DNA of 64,000 bases from Paenibacillus spongiae (GTDB taxonomy: Bacteria > Bacillota > Bacilli > Paenibacillales > Paenibacillaceae), in assembly GCF_024734895.1 (NCBI RefSeq), contig NZ_CP091430.1, forward strand, positions 3,056,501 through 3,120,500, written 5' to 3'. Shown here piece after piece: positions 1-7,406 of the stretch. Every line of letters starts with the position of its first letter. Position 1 is the stretch's first letter. The notes under the pieces were generated by a model. That model was not told where the DNA came from, ran no database searches, and saw only the letters and a program-made list of their open reading frames with translations. A program made the translations under genes and the position numbers.

Positions 1-188
1 AAGATAAAAGGATACCAGATGATATACGGTATAATGAAGGCCGGAATGAAAGGAATCCATTCATCCAATCCGGTCATTAAGCTCCGAACGGTCGTTTCTC
101 CGTGATTCAAGACCATGTAGAAGATATTCAGGACCGGAATCGCCAGCAGCCATAGCAATGGAAGTAACCGTGCGATCTTCTGATTCAT
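1..188 (-). CDS. PAP2-family membrane phosphatase, N-terminal 62 codons only (runs off left edge)
   Basis: The minus strand reads open from an ATG at 188 to the window edge. A GGGGG Shine-Dalgarno lies about 8 nt upstream. The visible 62 residues begin MNQKIARLLPLLWLL and hold a hydrophobic segment, a short polar loop, then a second hydrophobic stretch with the PFIPAFIIPYIIWYPF pattern typical of the N-terminus of PAP2/phosphatidic-acid-phosphatase-like proteins. The catalytic motifs lie outside the window, so the family call is inferred from this N-terminus and from the lipid-type methyltransferase upstream. Its ATG overlaps the stop of that gene (ATGA, 185-188), so the two are probably translationally coupled. 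It could be another polytopic membrane protein. Confidence 0.6.
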   Translation of the reverse strand, partial: MNQKIARLLPLLWLLAIPVLNIFYMVLNHGETTVRSLMTGLDEWIPFIPAFIIPYIIWYPFI

Positions 189-775
189 TCGAATGAACCC
201 CCTTTATTCTGACATATATATACGAATGCCGGCGGAACGTTCATCGTAACAAATTGTATATCCTTCATGATAAAATGCTCACACAATTGACTCTTCATCT
301 GCTGCGAATATTGAAAGGCGATGAATAATCCGCCAGGCTTGAGCGACAGCCGGATTTGCTCGATCAGCTTACTGCGAACGGCCCTGGGGAAATTGAAGAA
401 GGGCAGGCCGCTCAGAATGCAATCGAGCTGCTCAATCCCTTCGCTGCGCACCGCAAGCTGCAGCTCACAGCCGTCCGCATAGCATGGAAATTCCGGGTAT
501 TGCCGTTCTAATTGCGTCCGCAGAAAAGCGTCCTTTTCGAAGAGGAGCACCTTGGTAGATGTCCTTGCATAACGAGGAATATACTTCGTAATCGCTCCTG
601 TACCGGCTCCCAATTCGGCTATTGCGCTAGCATCTTTCCAAGGGACGGCCTCGATCATTTTTTTGGCCAGAAATTTAGAGCTTGGCGTCAGGCTTCCAAT
701 CTGCCCGGGAGCTTTGATGAATCGAGAGATAAACAACAACCGCTCTTGAAGCTGAGCTTTAATATTCGATGTCAT
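185..775 (-). CDS. Class I SAM-dependent methyltransferase, phospholipid N-methyltransferase-like
   Basis: 196 aa. The start is the ATG at 775, which has a GGGGGAGGAATTCTT ribosome site; an open frame continues upstream to 931 but has no ribosome site. The glycine-rich SAM-binding motif I (AELGAGTGAITKYI) lies near residues 45-58, and an acidic residue ending the next strand (VLLFEKD) fits the ribose contact. The FNFPRAVRSKLIEQI and LKPGGLFIAFQYS segments resemble the small PmtA/KsgA-like methyltransferases of Firmicutes. Coupling by ATGA overlap to a PAP2-like membrane phosphatase suggests a phospholipid-related substrate; that is inference. It is divergent from the small membrane-anchored protein at 947. 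An rRNA or small-molecule substrate is not excluded. Confidence 0.8.
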   Translation of the reverse strand: MTSNIKAQLQERLLFISRFIKAPGQIGSLTPSSKFLAKKMIEAVPWKDASAIAELGAGTGAITKYIPRYARTSTKVLLFEKDAFLRTQLERQYPEFPCYADGCELQLAVRSEGIEQLDCILSGLPFFNFPRAVRSKLIEQIRLSLKPGGLFIAFQYSQQMKSQLCEHFIMKDIQFVTMNVPPAFVYICQNKGGSFE

Positions 776-946
776 AAGAATTCCTCCCCCTGGTTTACAC
801 CTTCTATAGTAGTTTGCAAATCTGCGGATCAAGGGAGGATGATTCTGAATTATTTCTGAAGAAAAGGTGAAGAAGCCGAAAGCGGCTGTCCTGGATGGAA
901 GAGGGCACATATGGTAAGGTAGGAGTAACATTTCGCCGGAGGTTCT

Positions 947-1435
947 ATGAGGAAGAAGAATAAACGAATATTAGCGTTCATCGGCCTATTCGCAATCGTT
1001 GTATTTGTTGCAGGATTCTCGTATGTCTATCTTAGCGATCCGCTGCGGGTGGACGGGGTAACGAATTATGATAACGAGCGGAAGAAGCTGCTCCTGTCTG
1101 TCGTCAACGAAGGGAAGGGCAGCCTTCATCTGAAAAAGGTTCAGGTGAATGGCAGTGCAGAACCTCAGCAAGCGGAGCTCGGGATGAGCTATTCGATGCA
1201 GCTTGTCTTGGGCGGGATCGAGGGCTCGCCGCAAGCGGCGTTCGTTGGACTTGATGAGGAACCGATAACGCCTGCACGTAAGGCGAAGGACGTTCGGGAC
1301 ATCATCGACAGCAAAATGGCCAAACCGATCCATTATGGCATTCGTATCGTCAATGACACCAATATGAATGATGTCACCATAACCTATCGGTATTTCGGTA
1401 TAACCAAAACCAAACGCATTGATATTACGCAATAA
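947..1435 (+). CDS. Small N-terminally membrane-anchored extracytoplasmic protein, unknown function
   Basis: 162 aa, ATG preceded by GGAGG with a 4-nt gap (an upstream-shifted site AGGAG is also present). Residues 1-7 are basic (MRKKNKR), residues 8-30 are one hydrophobic helix (ILAFIGLFAIVVFVAGFSY), and the rest is a beta-rich soluble domain. There is no lipobox cysteine, so it is probably a signal anchor with the C-terminal domain outside the membrane. The domain (SVVNEGKGSLHLKKVQVNG, then YGIRIVNDTNMNDVTITYRYFG) looks like an immunoglobulin-like or DUF-type beta sandwich. I do not recognise a family. It is monocistronic, divergent from the methyltransferase and followed by a shared terminator. 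Confidence 0.75.
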   Translation: MRKKNKRILAFIGLFAIVVFVAGFSYVYLSDPLRVDGVTNYDNERKKLLLSVVNEGKGSLHLKKVQVNGSAEPQQAELGMSYSMQLVLGGIEGSPQAAFVGLDEEPITPARKAKDVRDIIDSKMAKPIHYGIRIVNDTNMNDVTITYRYFGITKTKRIDITQ

Positions 1436-1475
1436 GAAGGAGACGACCGGATGGCCGCCTCCTTCTTATTGTTCG
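1433..1475. terminator. Bidirectional intrinsic terminator
   Basis: A strong hairpin pairs TAAGAAGGAG (1433-1442) with CTCCTTCTTA (1459-1468), with further internal pairing around CCGG/CCG. It sits between the convergent genes ending at 1435 and 1483. T-rich runs on either side fit termination in both directions. Confidence 0.75.
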
Positions 1476-1482
1476 ATTTCAT

Positions 1483-2874
1483 TTATTTAGCTGGAGCCGT
1501 ATTCAAATTGGTATCAAGCCCGTCCTGCGCCATCTGCTTCGAGCGCTGCAGCACCGTTTCCGGCGATTCGCCTTTCATGGCGATCGAGCCTGTGATTTCC
1601 CCGAACAATCCGCCGAGCGGAAGGAAGACCGGCTGTACAAAGTCCGTAATGTTCATCATGAGCTCGATATCCTTCTCGCTGGCCAAATTTTGCTTCTCGG
1701 CATCTTCCCGCTTCAGCTTATCGATGCGGTCCCACAGAATGAAATCCTGCCAGATCGTGGCCACTTCCTTCGGCTTCTTGGCGTTCGCAGGCATATACCA
1801 CATAATAAAGTTCGCAACGTTATTCACATATTCGGAAGCCTTCGGCCCTTTAGGGAAATAGACGAAGCCTTGCTCGTCCGTCATCGTCTTGCGCTCGGCG
1901 CCTTCCCACAGCTCGCCGGTGACCATCGCCGCTTTCCCGCTGCTGAACAGAGTCTGCGATTCATTGTAATCATCGTTGCCGTCATTCGGAGCGATGACCT
2001 TGTGCGTGTTGAACATATCGCCCATGAAACGGAGCGCTTCAATCATGTTCGCATTCTCGGCGGGGAACATCCATTTGCCGTCCTTCTGCTCCATCATCGT
2101 CCCGTTATTCGCATAGATCATGATTCTTGCCAATGTGCCGGCCTCGTTCGCAAGCCCCCATTGATCGATGACCCCGTCGCCGTTCGTATCCTTGGTTGCT
2201 TTCTTGGCAATATCAAGGAAGGTGTCCCAATTCCACTTATCCTCGGCGATCAGGTCGTGCGGATCCGGCAAGCCTTCGCGTTCAAACAGCGTCTTGTTAT
2301 AATACATTCCTGCGCTGCCCGTGACGCGTTCCGTGAATCCGTACATCTTGCCGTTCCAGGAACCGAAGTCCTTGATTCCCTTCGGCCACTTGCCCTCATT
2401 GAAGTCGAAATAATCATCGATCGGCTGCAGCAGTCCTTGATTAACGGCGGGGATGGCGTGATATCTGTCCAGCGCCACGATATCGGCGACCGGCGCTCCC
2501 GAGAGGGCGGCAGCCGTGATCATCTGGATCGGTTCGCCCCAAGGCACCTTAACCCACTCGATCTTCGTATTATACTTCTTCTCGATTTCCTTCTGTCTGG
2601 CGATTACGAGATCGCCTTCTTCCGTACCGGCCACCGGCTCGCCGTACCACAGCATGATTTTGATGGATTCGCCCTTCATATCCAGAGCCGGCTGCTCGGG
2701 CTCGGCCGGCGGCTCTTCTTGAACGGGCGTCTCTTTATTTGCATTCTCCGCTGCCGGTTTGTCGGCGGGCTGCTCCCCATTGCCATTCTTGCTGTTGGAA
2801 TTGTTGCTGCATGCGCTTACAAATAAGAGAACGAATATAGCTAGGAATAGGAGCATTGCCTTTGTCTTTTGCAC
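1483..2874 (-). CDS. Extracellular solute-binding lipoprotein of a carbohydrate ABC transporter (family 1)
   Basis: 463 aa, GTG start at 2874 with a GGAGGGG site. A lipoprotein signal is clear: basic MQKTK, hydrophobic AMLLFLAIFVLLFV, then lipobox SAC with Cys near residue 22. A Ser/Asn/Glu/Pro-rich linker follows to about residue 62. The mature part shows a family-1 binding-protein fold pattern (IKIMLWYGEPVAG, WGEPIQMITAAALSGAPVADIVALD, GKMYGFTERVTGSAGMYYNKTLFEREGLPDPHDL, GKAAMVTGELW). It most likely captures a sugar or oligosaccharide at the outer face of the membrane. No permease or ATPase gene is adjacent, so it is an orphan and may share the UgpC-type ATPase at 7407. The ligand cannot be read from sequence. 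Confidence 0.85.
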   Translation of the reverse strand: MQKTKAMLLFLAIFVLLFVSACSNNSNSKNGNGEQPADKPAAENANKETPVQEEPPAEPEQPALDMKGESIKIMLWYGEPVAGTEEGDLVIARQKEIEKKYNTKIEWVKVPWGEPIQMITAAALSGAPVADIVALDRYHAIPAVNQGLLQPIDDYFDFNEGKWPKGIKDFGSWNGKMYGFTERVTGSAGMYYNKTLFEREGLPDPHDLIAEDKWNWDTFLDIAKKATKDTNGDGVIDQWGLANEAGTLARIMIYANNGTMMEQKDGKWMFPAENANMIEALRFMGDMFNTHKVIAPNDGNDDYNESQTLFSSGKAAMVTGELWEGAERKTMTDEQGFVYFPKGPKASEYVNNVANFIMWYMPANAKKPKEVATIWQDFILWDRIDKLKREDAEKQNLASEKDIELMMNITDFVQPVFLPLGGLFGEITGSIAMKGESPETVLQRSKQMAQDGLDTNLNTAPAK

Positions 2875-3205
2875 GTATAAACCCCTCCAGTTTGATTAAT
2901 GGCCTCTCAGACTCTTCGACATAGGGCGCACATTCGGCATGCACCCGGATAGCGTCGACCACCCCTTTCATTCCACTTACAAAATCTTAATACCCGTAAC
3001 ATAACAACTGGGCAGGGAGGGTGTAAATAACGGGATTTATCCTGTTTGTATCCATATTCGTCAGAAGGCGGGAAGATGAATTGGCGGAAACCTTTTTTAT
3101 TAAATATTTACAAAAAAAACTTCTCTATTTAATAAAAACAAAATACGCTGCTAGTAGTATGGATGATGTACTTCTAAATCGTTGATAACCGGGAGGAGAG
3201 TAAAC
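2875..3205. other. Intergenic region between divergent genes, AT-rich centre
   Basis: 331 bp between the orphan binding protein (minus) and the metallophosphoesterase (plus). The stretch 3090-3150 is very AT-rich. A weak sigma-A-like pair, TTTACA (3107-3112) and TAATAA (3130-3135), could serve the plus-strand operon. I see no convincing cre site, riboswitch or gene here. Confidence 0.4.
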
Positions 3206-4048
3206 ATGAAACTGGTTCTGATGGGCGACTTGCATTATCACGATATCGATGACGGCATTCCGGAATGGTCCGCGGCGCGTGAAGCTTATTATCAAACGGT
3301 GCTGGCTCGATTTCTCGATGTCGCGGCGGATTATCACATCTCGCTGGGCGATTTGACGAATTTAGGATCCATCACGGAGCTTCAGGATGTCTACCGCATG
3401 CTTCGCAGTGAAGACCGATCGTTTATTCATGTATTGGGCAATCATGATTTGTACGCTCAGCCAAGATCGGACGTGCTTGCCATAACCGGCGGCCAGCGTT
3501 ATTACGCCATAATGACGGAGCGAGCGATGCTGGTCTTCCTGGATACTTGCCTGGAGATGTCGCCGGAGGATTGGAGCGGCTCGGTTGATGAGGAGCAATT
3601 GGAGTGGCTGGAAAGCATGGTTCAAGCCTCCGGAACGAAGCCGCTGCTTCTCTTCGGCCACCATCCGGTATACAACACGACAGCACGGTCAGAGCTAAGC
3701 AAAATGTCGATCCGCCCGGAAATCGATATGTGGCGCATCTTGAGCCAGAAGCGGGGCATCGGGATTTACTTCAATGGACATACGCATGCGGATTCGATCG
3801 TCGAACAGAATGGCTGGCTGTTCGTACAGCTGTCGGCCTGTCTGGACCAGCATGGGTTCCGTATGGTTGAATTTACGGATGAAACGATTGAAATATCGGC
3901 AATCGATCTGGAGGAAGAAGGCTTGCTGGATCATGCGGAAACGTTATATTCCCATATGAAATACTTTTCGCCTAACCCGAACGCGCGGGGGAAGGATACG
4001 GATCGGGGCTGCCGGATTCCTCTCATGCAAGCGAAGCTGCCGGAATGA
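3206..4048 (+). CDS. Calcineurin-like metallophosphoesterase, possibly a GpdQ-type phosphodiesterase
   Basis: 280 aa. The start is the ATG at 3206, behind GGGAGGAGAG; the open frame begins earlier but without a ribosome site. All five metal-site motifs of the metallophosphoesterase fold are visible in order: GDLHYHDID near the N-terminus (DxH), GDLTN near residue 47, GNHD near residue 80, GHHP near 151, and GHTH near 193. It should carry a two-metal centre and hydrolyse phosphomono- or diesters in the cytoplasm (no signal peptide). The gene ends 10 nt before glpP and precedes the glycerophosphodiester uptake operon, so a glycerophosphodiester phosphodiesterase of the GpdQ type is a reasonable inference. 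A cyclic-nucleotide phosphodiesterase role is the main alternative. Confidence 0.85.
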   Translation: MKLVLMGDLHYHDIDDGIPEWSAAREAYYQTVLARFLDVAADYHISLGDLTNLGSITELQDVYRMLRSEDRSFIHVLGNHDLYAQPRSDVLAITGGQRYYAIMTERAMLVFLDTCLEMSPEDWSGSVDEEQLEWLESMVQASGTKPLLLFGHHPVYNTTARSELSKMSIRPEIDMWRILSQKRGIGIYFNGHTHADSIVEQNGWLFVQLSACLDQHGFRMVEFTDETIEISAIDLEEEGLLDHAETLYSHMKYFSPNPNARGKDTDRGCRIPLMQAKLPE

Positions 4049-4058
4049 GGGGGGCACG

Positions 4059-4706
4059 ATGAAGAGAAGCAGCATGCACGACAATTTTTTCAGAGGGCTT
4101 GAGGCGCATCGAATGATCGCTTCCATCAAAGAACCGAAGCATATCGAGATCGCTTTGGCTCATCGCCATCGTCTGAGCGGCGTGTTTCTGCTGACCGGCC
4201 ACATAGGCGTCGTGAAGGGCTATGTCGACGTATTCAAGGAGCATCAGCTCCCGGTGTTTCTCCATCTTGAGAAAATCGGCGGCTTGAGCACGGATTTCTA
4301 CGGTTTGGATTATTTGGCCAAAGCAATCAAACCGACCGGCATCATCACGACGAAAACGAATGTCGTCAAGACGGCGATGAAAATGGGGCTGCTCACGATC
4401 CAGCGGTTCTTCCTGATCGATACCGAAGGGCTGGAGAACATCTCCAAAAGTCTGTGCCAAGTAGAGCCCGACATCGTCGAGGTGATGCCTGCGCGTATTC
4501 CGGAGATGCTCAGGATGGTGAAAGCATTCACGCCGCTTCCGATCTTGACCGGCGGATTGTTATTCGAACAGGGACAGGCAATCGAATGTCTCAACAACGG
4601 GGCGGTTGCCGTCACGACCTCCAAGCCGGAGCTGTGGCAGCATTTGAATGTTTCACAGGATAAGGAGCCAAGCATGAACCGCAGCAAGCTCTGCAGCAAT
4701 TTATAA
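4059..4706 (+). CDS. glpP: Glycerol-3-phosphate-responsive mRNA antiterminator GlpP
   Basis: 215 aa, ATG at 4059 behind GAGGGGGGCACG. The sequence matches the GlpP family over its length: an early SIKEPKHIEIAL, FLLTGHIGVVKGYVD, the HLEKIGGL block, GIITTKTNVVKTAMKMGL, and the VEVMPARIPEM and LTGGLLF segments of a TIM-barrel-like fold. In Bacillus subtilis GlpP, loaded with glycerol 3-phosphate, binds leader mRNA and prevents termination upstream of glp genes (established knowledge). Here it lies 10 nt after the metallophosphoesterase. A strong terminator hairpin sits 110 nt downstream, before the ugpB-like gene, and is its likely target. GlpP probably couples intracellular glycerol 3-phosphate to expression of the whole uptake operon. 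Confidence 0.92.
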   Translation: MKRSSMHDNFFRGLEAHRMIASIKEPKHIEIALAHRHRLSGVFLLTGHIGVVKGYVDVFKEHQLPVFLHLEKIGGLSTDFYGLDYLAKAIKPTGIITTKTNVVKTAMKMGLLTIQRFFLIDTEGLENISKSLCQVEPDIVEVMPARIPEMLRMVKAFTPLPILTGGLLFEQGQAIECLNNGAVAVTTSKPELWQHLNVSQDKEPSMNRSKLCSNL

Positions 4707-4817
4707 CCGAACCGTACACATGCAAATTCATATAATCTTATCAATCCGGTAACACGGAATTAATAGTTCTCTCTTATGATGATGATGAAAAGTAAATAGC
4801 ACGGGTTGGAGCATTGG

Positions 4818-4876
4818 AGAAACCTTATCAAGCCATGGACGAACATGTCCGCGGCTGGATTAAGGTTTCTTTTTGC
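4818..4876 (+). promoter_or_regulatory. Leader terminator upstream of the ugp-like operon, probable GlpP antitermination target
   Basis: AGAAACCTTA (4818-4827) pairs perfectly with TAAGGTTTCT (4861-4870). AGCC/GGCT and GGAC/GTCC inside extend the stem, and TTTCTTTTTG follows at the base. It lies in the untranslated stretch between glpP and the binding-protein gene, about 40 nt before that start. A TATAAT at 4731-4736 may be the minus-10 of a promoter for this leader, but no good minus-35 is visible. Control by GlpP is inferred from adjacency and from the known B. subtilis mechanism. Confidence 0.75.
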
Positions 4877-4914
4877 TGCGACCGCACAAATTTATCGGTG
4901 AAAAGGTGGAGGGA

Positions 4915-6258
4915 ATGAAAATGGTCAAGAAGCTTATGTTACTCTCGCTTTCAGTCATGATGGTTGTCGTATTGGCGGCATGCGGGGCAGACGGGAAGAA
5001 CGCGGGGGCGAAGAACACGACCGGCACGAGCGGCTCGACCGATTCAGGGGCTGCGGATGCTGCGCCGGCGAAGAAGATCACCATTAAGTATTGGTATGCT
5101 TTCGGCGAGAAGATTGAGGAAGCCAAGCAAAATATGGTGAAAGCGTTCAACGAATCGCAGGACCGCATCGAGGTGATCGCCGAGCATCAAGGCAATTACG
5201 ATGATTTGCATGCGAAGGTGCAGGCTGCATTCGCGGCGGGCGACGCTCCTGCGGTCACGGACCTCGAAATCGCATCTACCGGCGTGTTTGCCCGCTCGGG
5301 CATGCTGCAAGAGCTGACGGCTTTCGCCGAACGCGACAAAGACAAGCTTCAGCTGGATGATTTTAACCCGGGCTTGATGGGGAACGCCTATGTCGATGAG
5401 AAGCTGTACGGTCTTCCTTTTATGAGAAGCACCCCGATTCTCTATAAGAACGTTACGCTGCTGAAATCAGTCGGGCTGGATCCGGAGGGTCCGAAAACAT
5501 GGGACGAGTTGGAGCAGTACTCGCGCGTCCTGAAAGAGAACGGAAAACTCGGCATGACGCTCCCTGCGGATATTTGGTTTTACGAAGGATTGGTCGCGCA
5601 AAGCGGTGGTACGGTTCTGACCGAGGATGGCAAAGCGGCAGCGTTCAATTCGCCTGAGGGCGTAGCGCCGGTGGAATTCTGGAAGAAGCTGGCCGCAGAA
5701 GGACTGATCAAGATTCCGGTAGGCGATGAAGCGGGAGCTACGGCGGACAAGGACTGGGCCAATCAGATGTCTGCATTCAAGTTCGCCTCTACGGCCGGCG
5801 TATCGGGAAGCTTGGAGATTGCCAAAGGGAATGGCTTCGAGCTGATGACGGCATTCATGCCGGCTAACAAGAGCTATGGCGTTCCGACCGGCGGCTGTCA
5901 GCTCGTCATCACATCCAAGCTCAGCGACGAAGAGAAGGAAGCGGCATGGGAATTTATCATGTTCATGACTTCGAAGGAAAACACCATCTATCAGCATAAA
6001 TATGTCGGCTACCTGCCGACTCGCATGTCTGCCGTAGAGAGCGATGAGATCAAAGCACACTTCGAGGCCTTCCCACAATACAAAGTAGCCGTCGATCAAT
6101 TGGAATACGCCAGACCGCGTCCGATGGAAACGGCGTATCCGGAAGTAACGAAGATCATTAAAGAAGCGATCGAGAAAGCGATCCTGGATCCGAAGGTGTC
6201 GCCGCAGGATGCCATGAATGCGGCGGCGGAGAAGGCCAACAAGCTGCTGGGCAAGTAA
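4915..6258 (+). CDS. ugpB: UgpB-like glycerol-phosphate/glycerophosphodiester-binding lipoprotein
   Basis: 447 aa from the ATG at 4915, which follows AAGGTGGAGGGA; an open frame from 4873 lacks a comparable site. The lipoprotein signal MKMVKKLMLLSLSVMMVVVLAAC puts the lipidated Cys near residue 23, followed by a Gly/Thr/Ser-rich linker. The mature domain opens with ITIKYWYAFGEKIEEAKQNMVKAFNESQ and continues with LPFMRSTPILYKNVTLLKSVGLDPEGPKTWDEL and an AWEFIMFMTSKENTIYQHKYVGYLPTR segment, as in family-1 binding proteins related to UgpB. It is the first gene after the leader terminator and is followed by a stem-loop, a common arrangement allowing more binding protein than permease. The glycerol-phosphate specificity rests on its neighbours GlpP and the GDPD. 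Confidence 0.85.
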   Translation: MKMVKKLMLLSLSVMMVVVLAACGADGKNAGAKNTTGTSGSTDSGAADAAPAKKITIKYWYAFGEKIEEAKQNMVKAFNESQDRIEVIAEHQGNYDDLHAKVQAAFAAGDAPAVTDLEIASTGVFARSGMLQELTAFAERDKDKLQLDDFNPGLMGNAYVDEKLYGLPFMRSTPILYKNVTLLKSVGLDPEGPKTWDELEQYSRVLKENGKLGMTLPADIWFYEGLVAQSGGTVLTEDGKAAAFNSPEGVAPVEFWKKLAAEGLIKIPVGDEAGATADKDWANQMSAFKFASTAGVSGSLEIAKGNGFELMTAFMPANKSYGVPTGGCQLVITSKLSDEEKEAAWEFIMFMTSKENTIYQHKYVGYLPTRMSAVESDEIKAHFEAFPQYKVAVDQLEYARPRPMETAYPEVTKIIKEAIEKAILDPKVSPQDAMNAAAEKANKLLGK

Positions 6259-6276
6259 CAGCCATCATTGGTGTGC

Positions 6277-6311
6277 GAGAGATAGCCTTCGAAGGCGGAG
6301 GGTTATCTCTC
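6277..6311 (+). other. Stem-loop after the binding-protein gene
   Basis: GAGAGATA (6277-6284) pairs with TATCTCTC (6304-6311), with GCC/GGG-type closing inside. No T-run follows, so a full terminator is unlikely. It is more plausibly an mRNA-stabilising or processing hairpin that raises ugpB-like transcript over the downstream genes. Confidence 0.5.
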
Positions 6312-6345
6312 AACCCAAGTTGAACATAAAGAGAGGTGTGCAGCA

Positions 6346-7212
6346 TTGAGCAACCAGTGGCTGTCGGCGGTAAAGGTCATCCTGTTCGATATGGACGGTA
6401 CGTTGTATCAGGAAGATACGTACTTGGAGCGCTATATTCGCTATTTGTTGGAAGGAACGGCTCATGAGCTTGAAGCGGATGCCGCCATGTATGTGGGAAG
6501 ATCGATTCTGTCCGGCGAGCATGCTTTCCAGATCGGACATTTCTATCACAAGCCGACAGATCGGATCTTCGTCCGTCAAGGGGATACCTTCCTATATAGC
6601 TTGTCATGGGAGGGAACGAGAACGGCGCCGTTCCATGTCGACGATGCTTATCTTCGGTCGCAAGCGATATTCTCGGATATGATCCACCTTGGCGATCCTT
6701 GGTGCATCGCAGCCGTCATGAGCCATAAATACGGAATCGGCAAAGAGAAATTGGAGCAGGCTTTCCGGCGGGTCCGCAAGGAAATGATTCTCGAGCCCTA
6801 TCGGTTCCCGTACCGGAGCGAGTTGTTCCAAGCTCTTGGGGAGCTGGACGCGGTGGACAAGAAAATCGTCATGACGAACACGTATCTGGAGTCCGGTCTT
6901 GAATTTCTCAACTATATGAATATCCATCATCTATTCGATGAGGTTCATTGCGGAGCGGAGAAGCCGGACGGCATCGAACGGTACATGGAATCATTGCTCC
7001 AGCAGGGCTATCAGCCGCATGAAATCCTATCCATCGGGGATAACACATGGAACGATCTGCATCCGGTTAAGCGGCTGGGAGGCAGAACCTGCTTCATATC
7101 TCCTTACAACAGCGCGGATACGGAGACATGGGATATGCAGTTAACGACGCTTCAGGAGTTGGAGCAGCTTCTGCGCAGCATCCAGCAATTGAAAAGTTTG
7201 ATTGCGAAGTAA
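6346..7212 (+). CDS. HAD-superfamily phosphatase within the glycerophosphodiester operon
   Basis: 288 aa with a TTG start at 6346 behind GAGAGGTG. Motif I is FDMDGTLY (residues ~14-21, nucleophile Asp and acid/base Asp). Motif II is the Thr in VMTNTY (near residue 170). Motif III is the Lys in GAEKPDG (near 206), and motif IV is GDNTWNDL (near 231). These are all the catalytic elements of a cytoplasmic haloacid-dehalogenase-like phosphatase. A long cap insertion lies between motifs I and II. It sits between the binding protein and the ATPase of the ugp-like operon, so the substrate may be glycerol 3-phosphate or another phosphometabolite of the same pathway. That substrate is inference; generic HAD phosphatases are promiscuous. 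Confidence 0.85.
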   Translation: MSNQWLSAVKVILFDMDGTLYQEDTYLERYIRYLLEGTAHELEADAAMYVGRSILSGEHAFQIGHFYHKPTDRIFVRQGDTFLYSLSWEGTRTAPFHVDDAYLRSQAIFSDMIHLGDPWCIAAVMSHKYGIGKEKLEQAFRRVRKEMILEPYRFPYRSELFQALGELDAVDKKIVMTNTYLESGLEFLNYMNIHHLFDEVHCGAEKPDGIERYMESLLQQGYQPHEILSIGDNTWNDLHPVKRLGGRTCFISPYNSADTETWDMQLTTLQELEQLLRSIQQLKSLIAK

Positions 7213-7261
7213 TCTTTCGAAGTAGGGGCGCTGCGCAGATAGAATGTTCTTCCGATCGCGG

Positions 7262-7313
7262 TTGTTCCCGGATTTCTCTGAATCAAATTTAAATGGTTGA
7301 ATTCCGGGAACAA
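7262..7313 (+). other. Intercistronic stem-loop before ugpC
   Basis: TTGTTCCCGGA (7262-7272) pairs perfectly with TCCGGGAACAA (7303-7313) around a 30-nt loop. No T-tract follows. It lies in the 194-nt gap between the HAD gene and ugpC and may be an RNA-processing or stability element within the operon transcript. Confidence 0.45.
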
Positions 7314-7406
7314 AGACGACCGCTGACGCTTCTTCAGAATCATTCTTCCTGCTTCGCATGTTCGGGTAGCTGTGCACAACAAAACTTGTAACAGGAGGGA
7401 ATTGCA

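Noticed and set aside
2735-2971. Open frame overlapping the start of the orphan binding-protein gene
   Set aside because: Out of frame with a clear lipoprotein gene and lacking its own Shine-Dalgarno.
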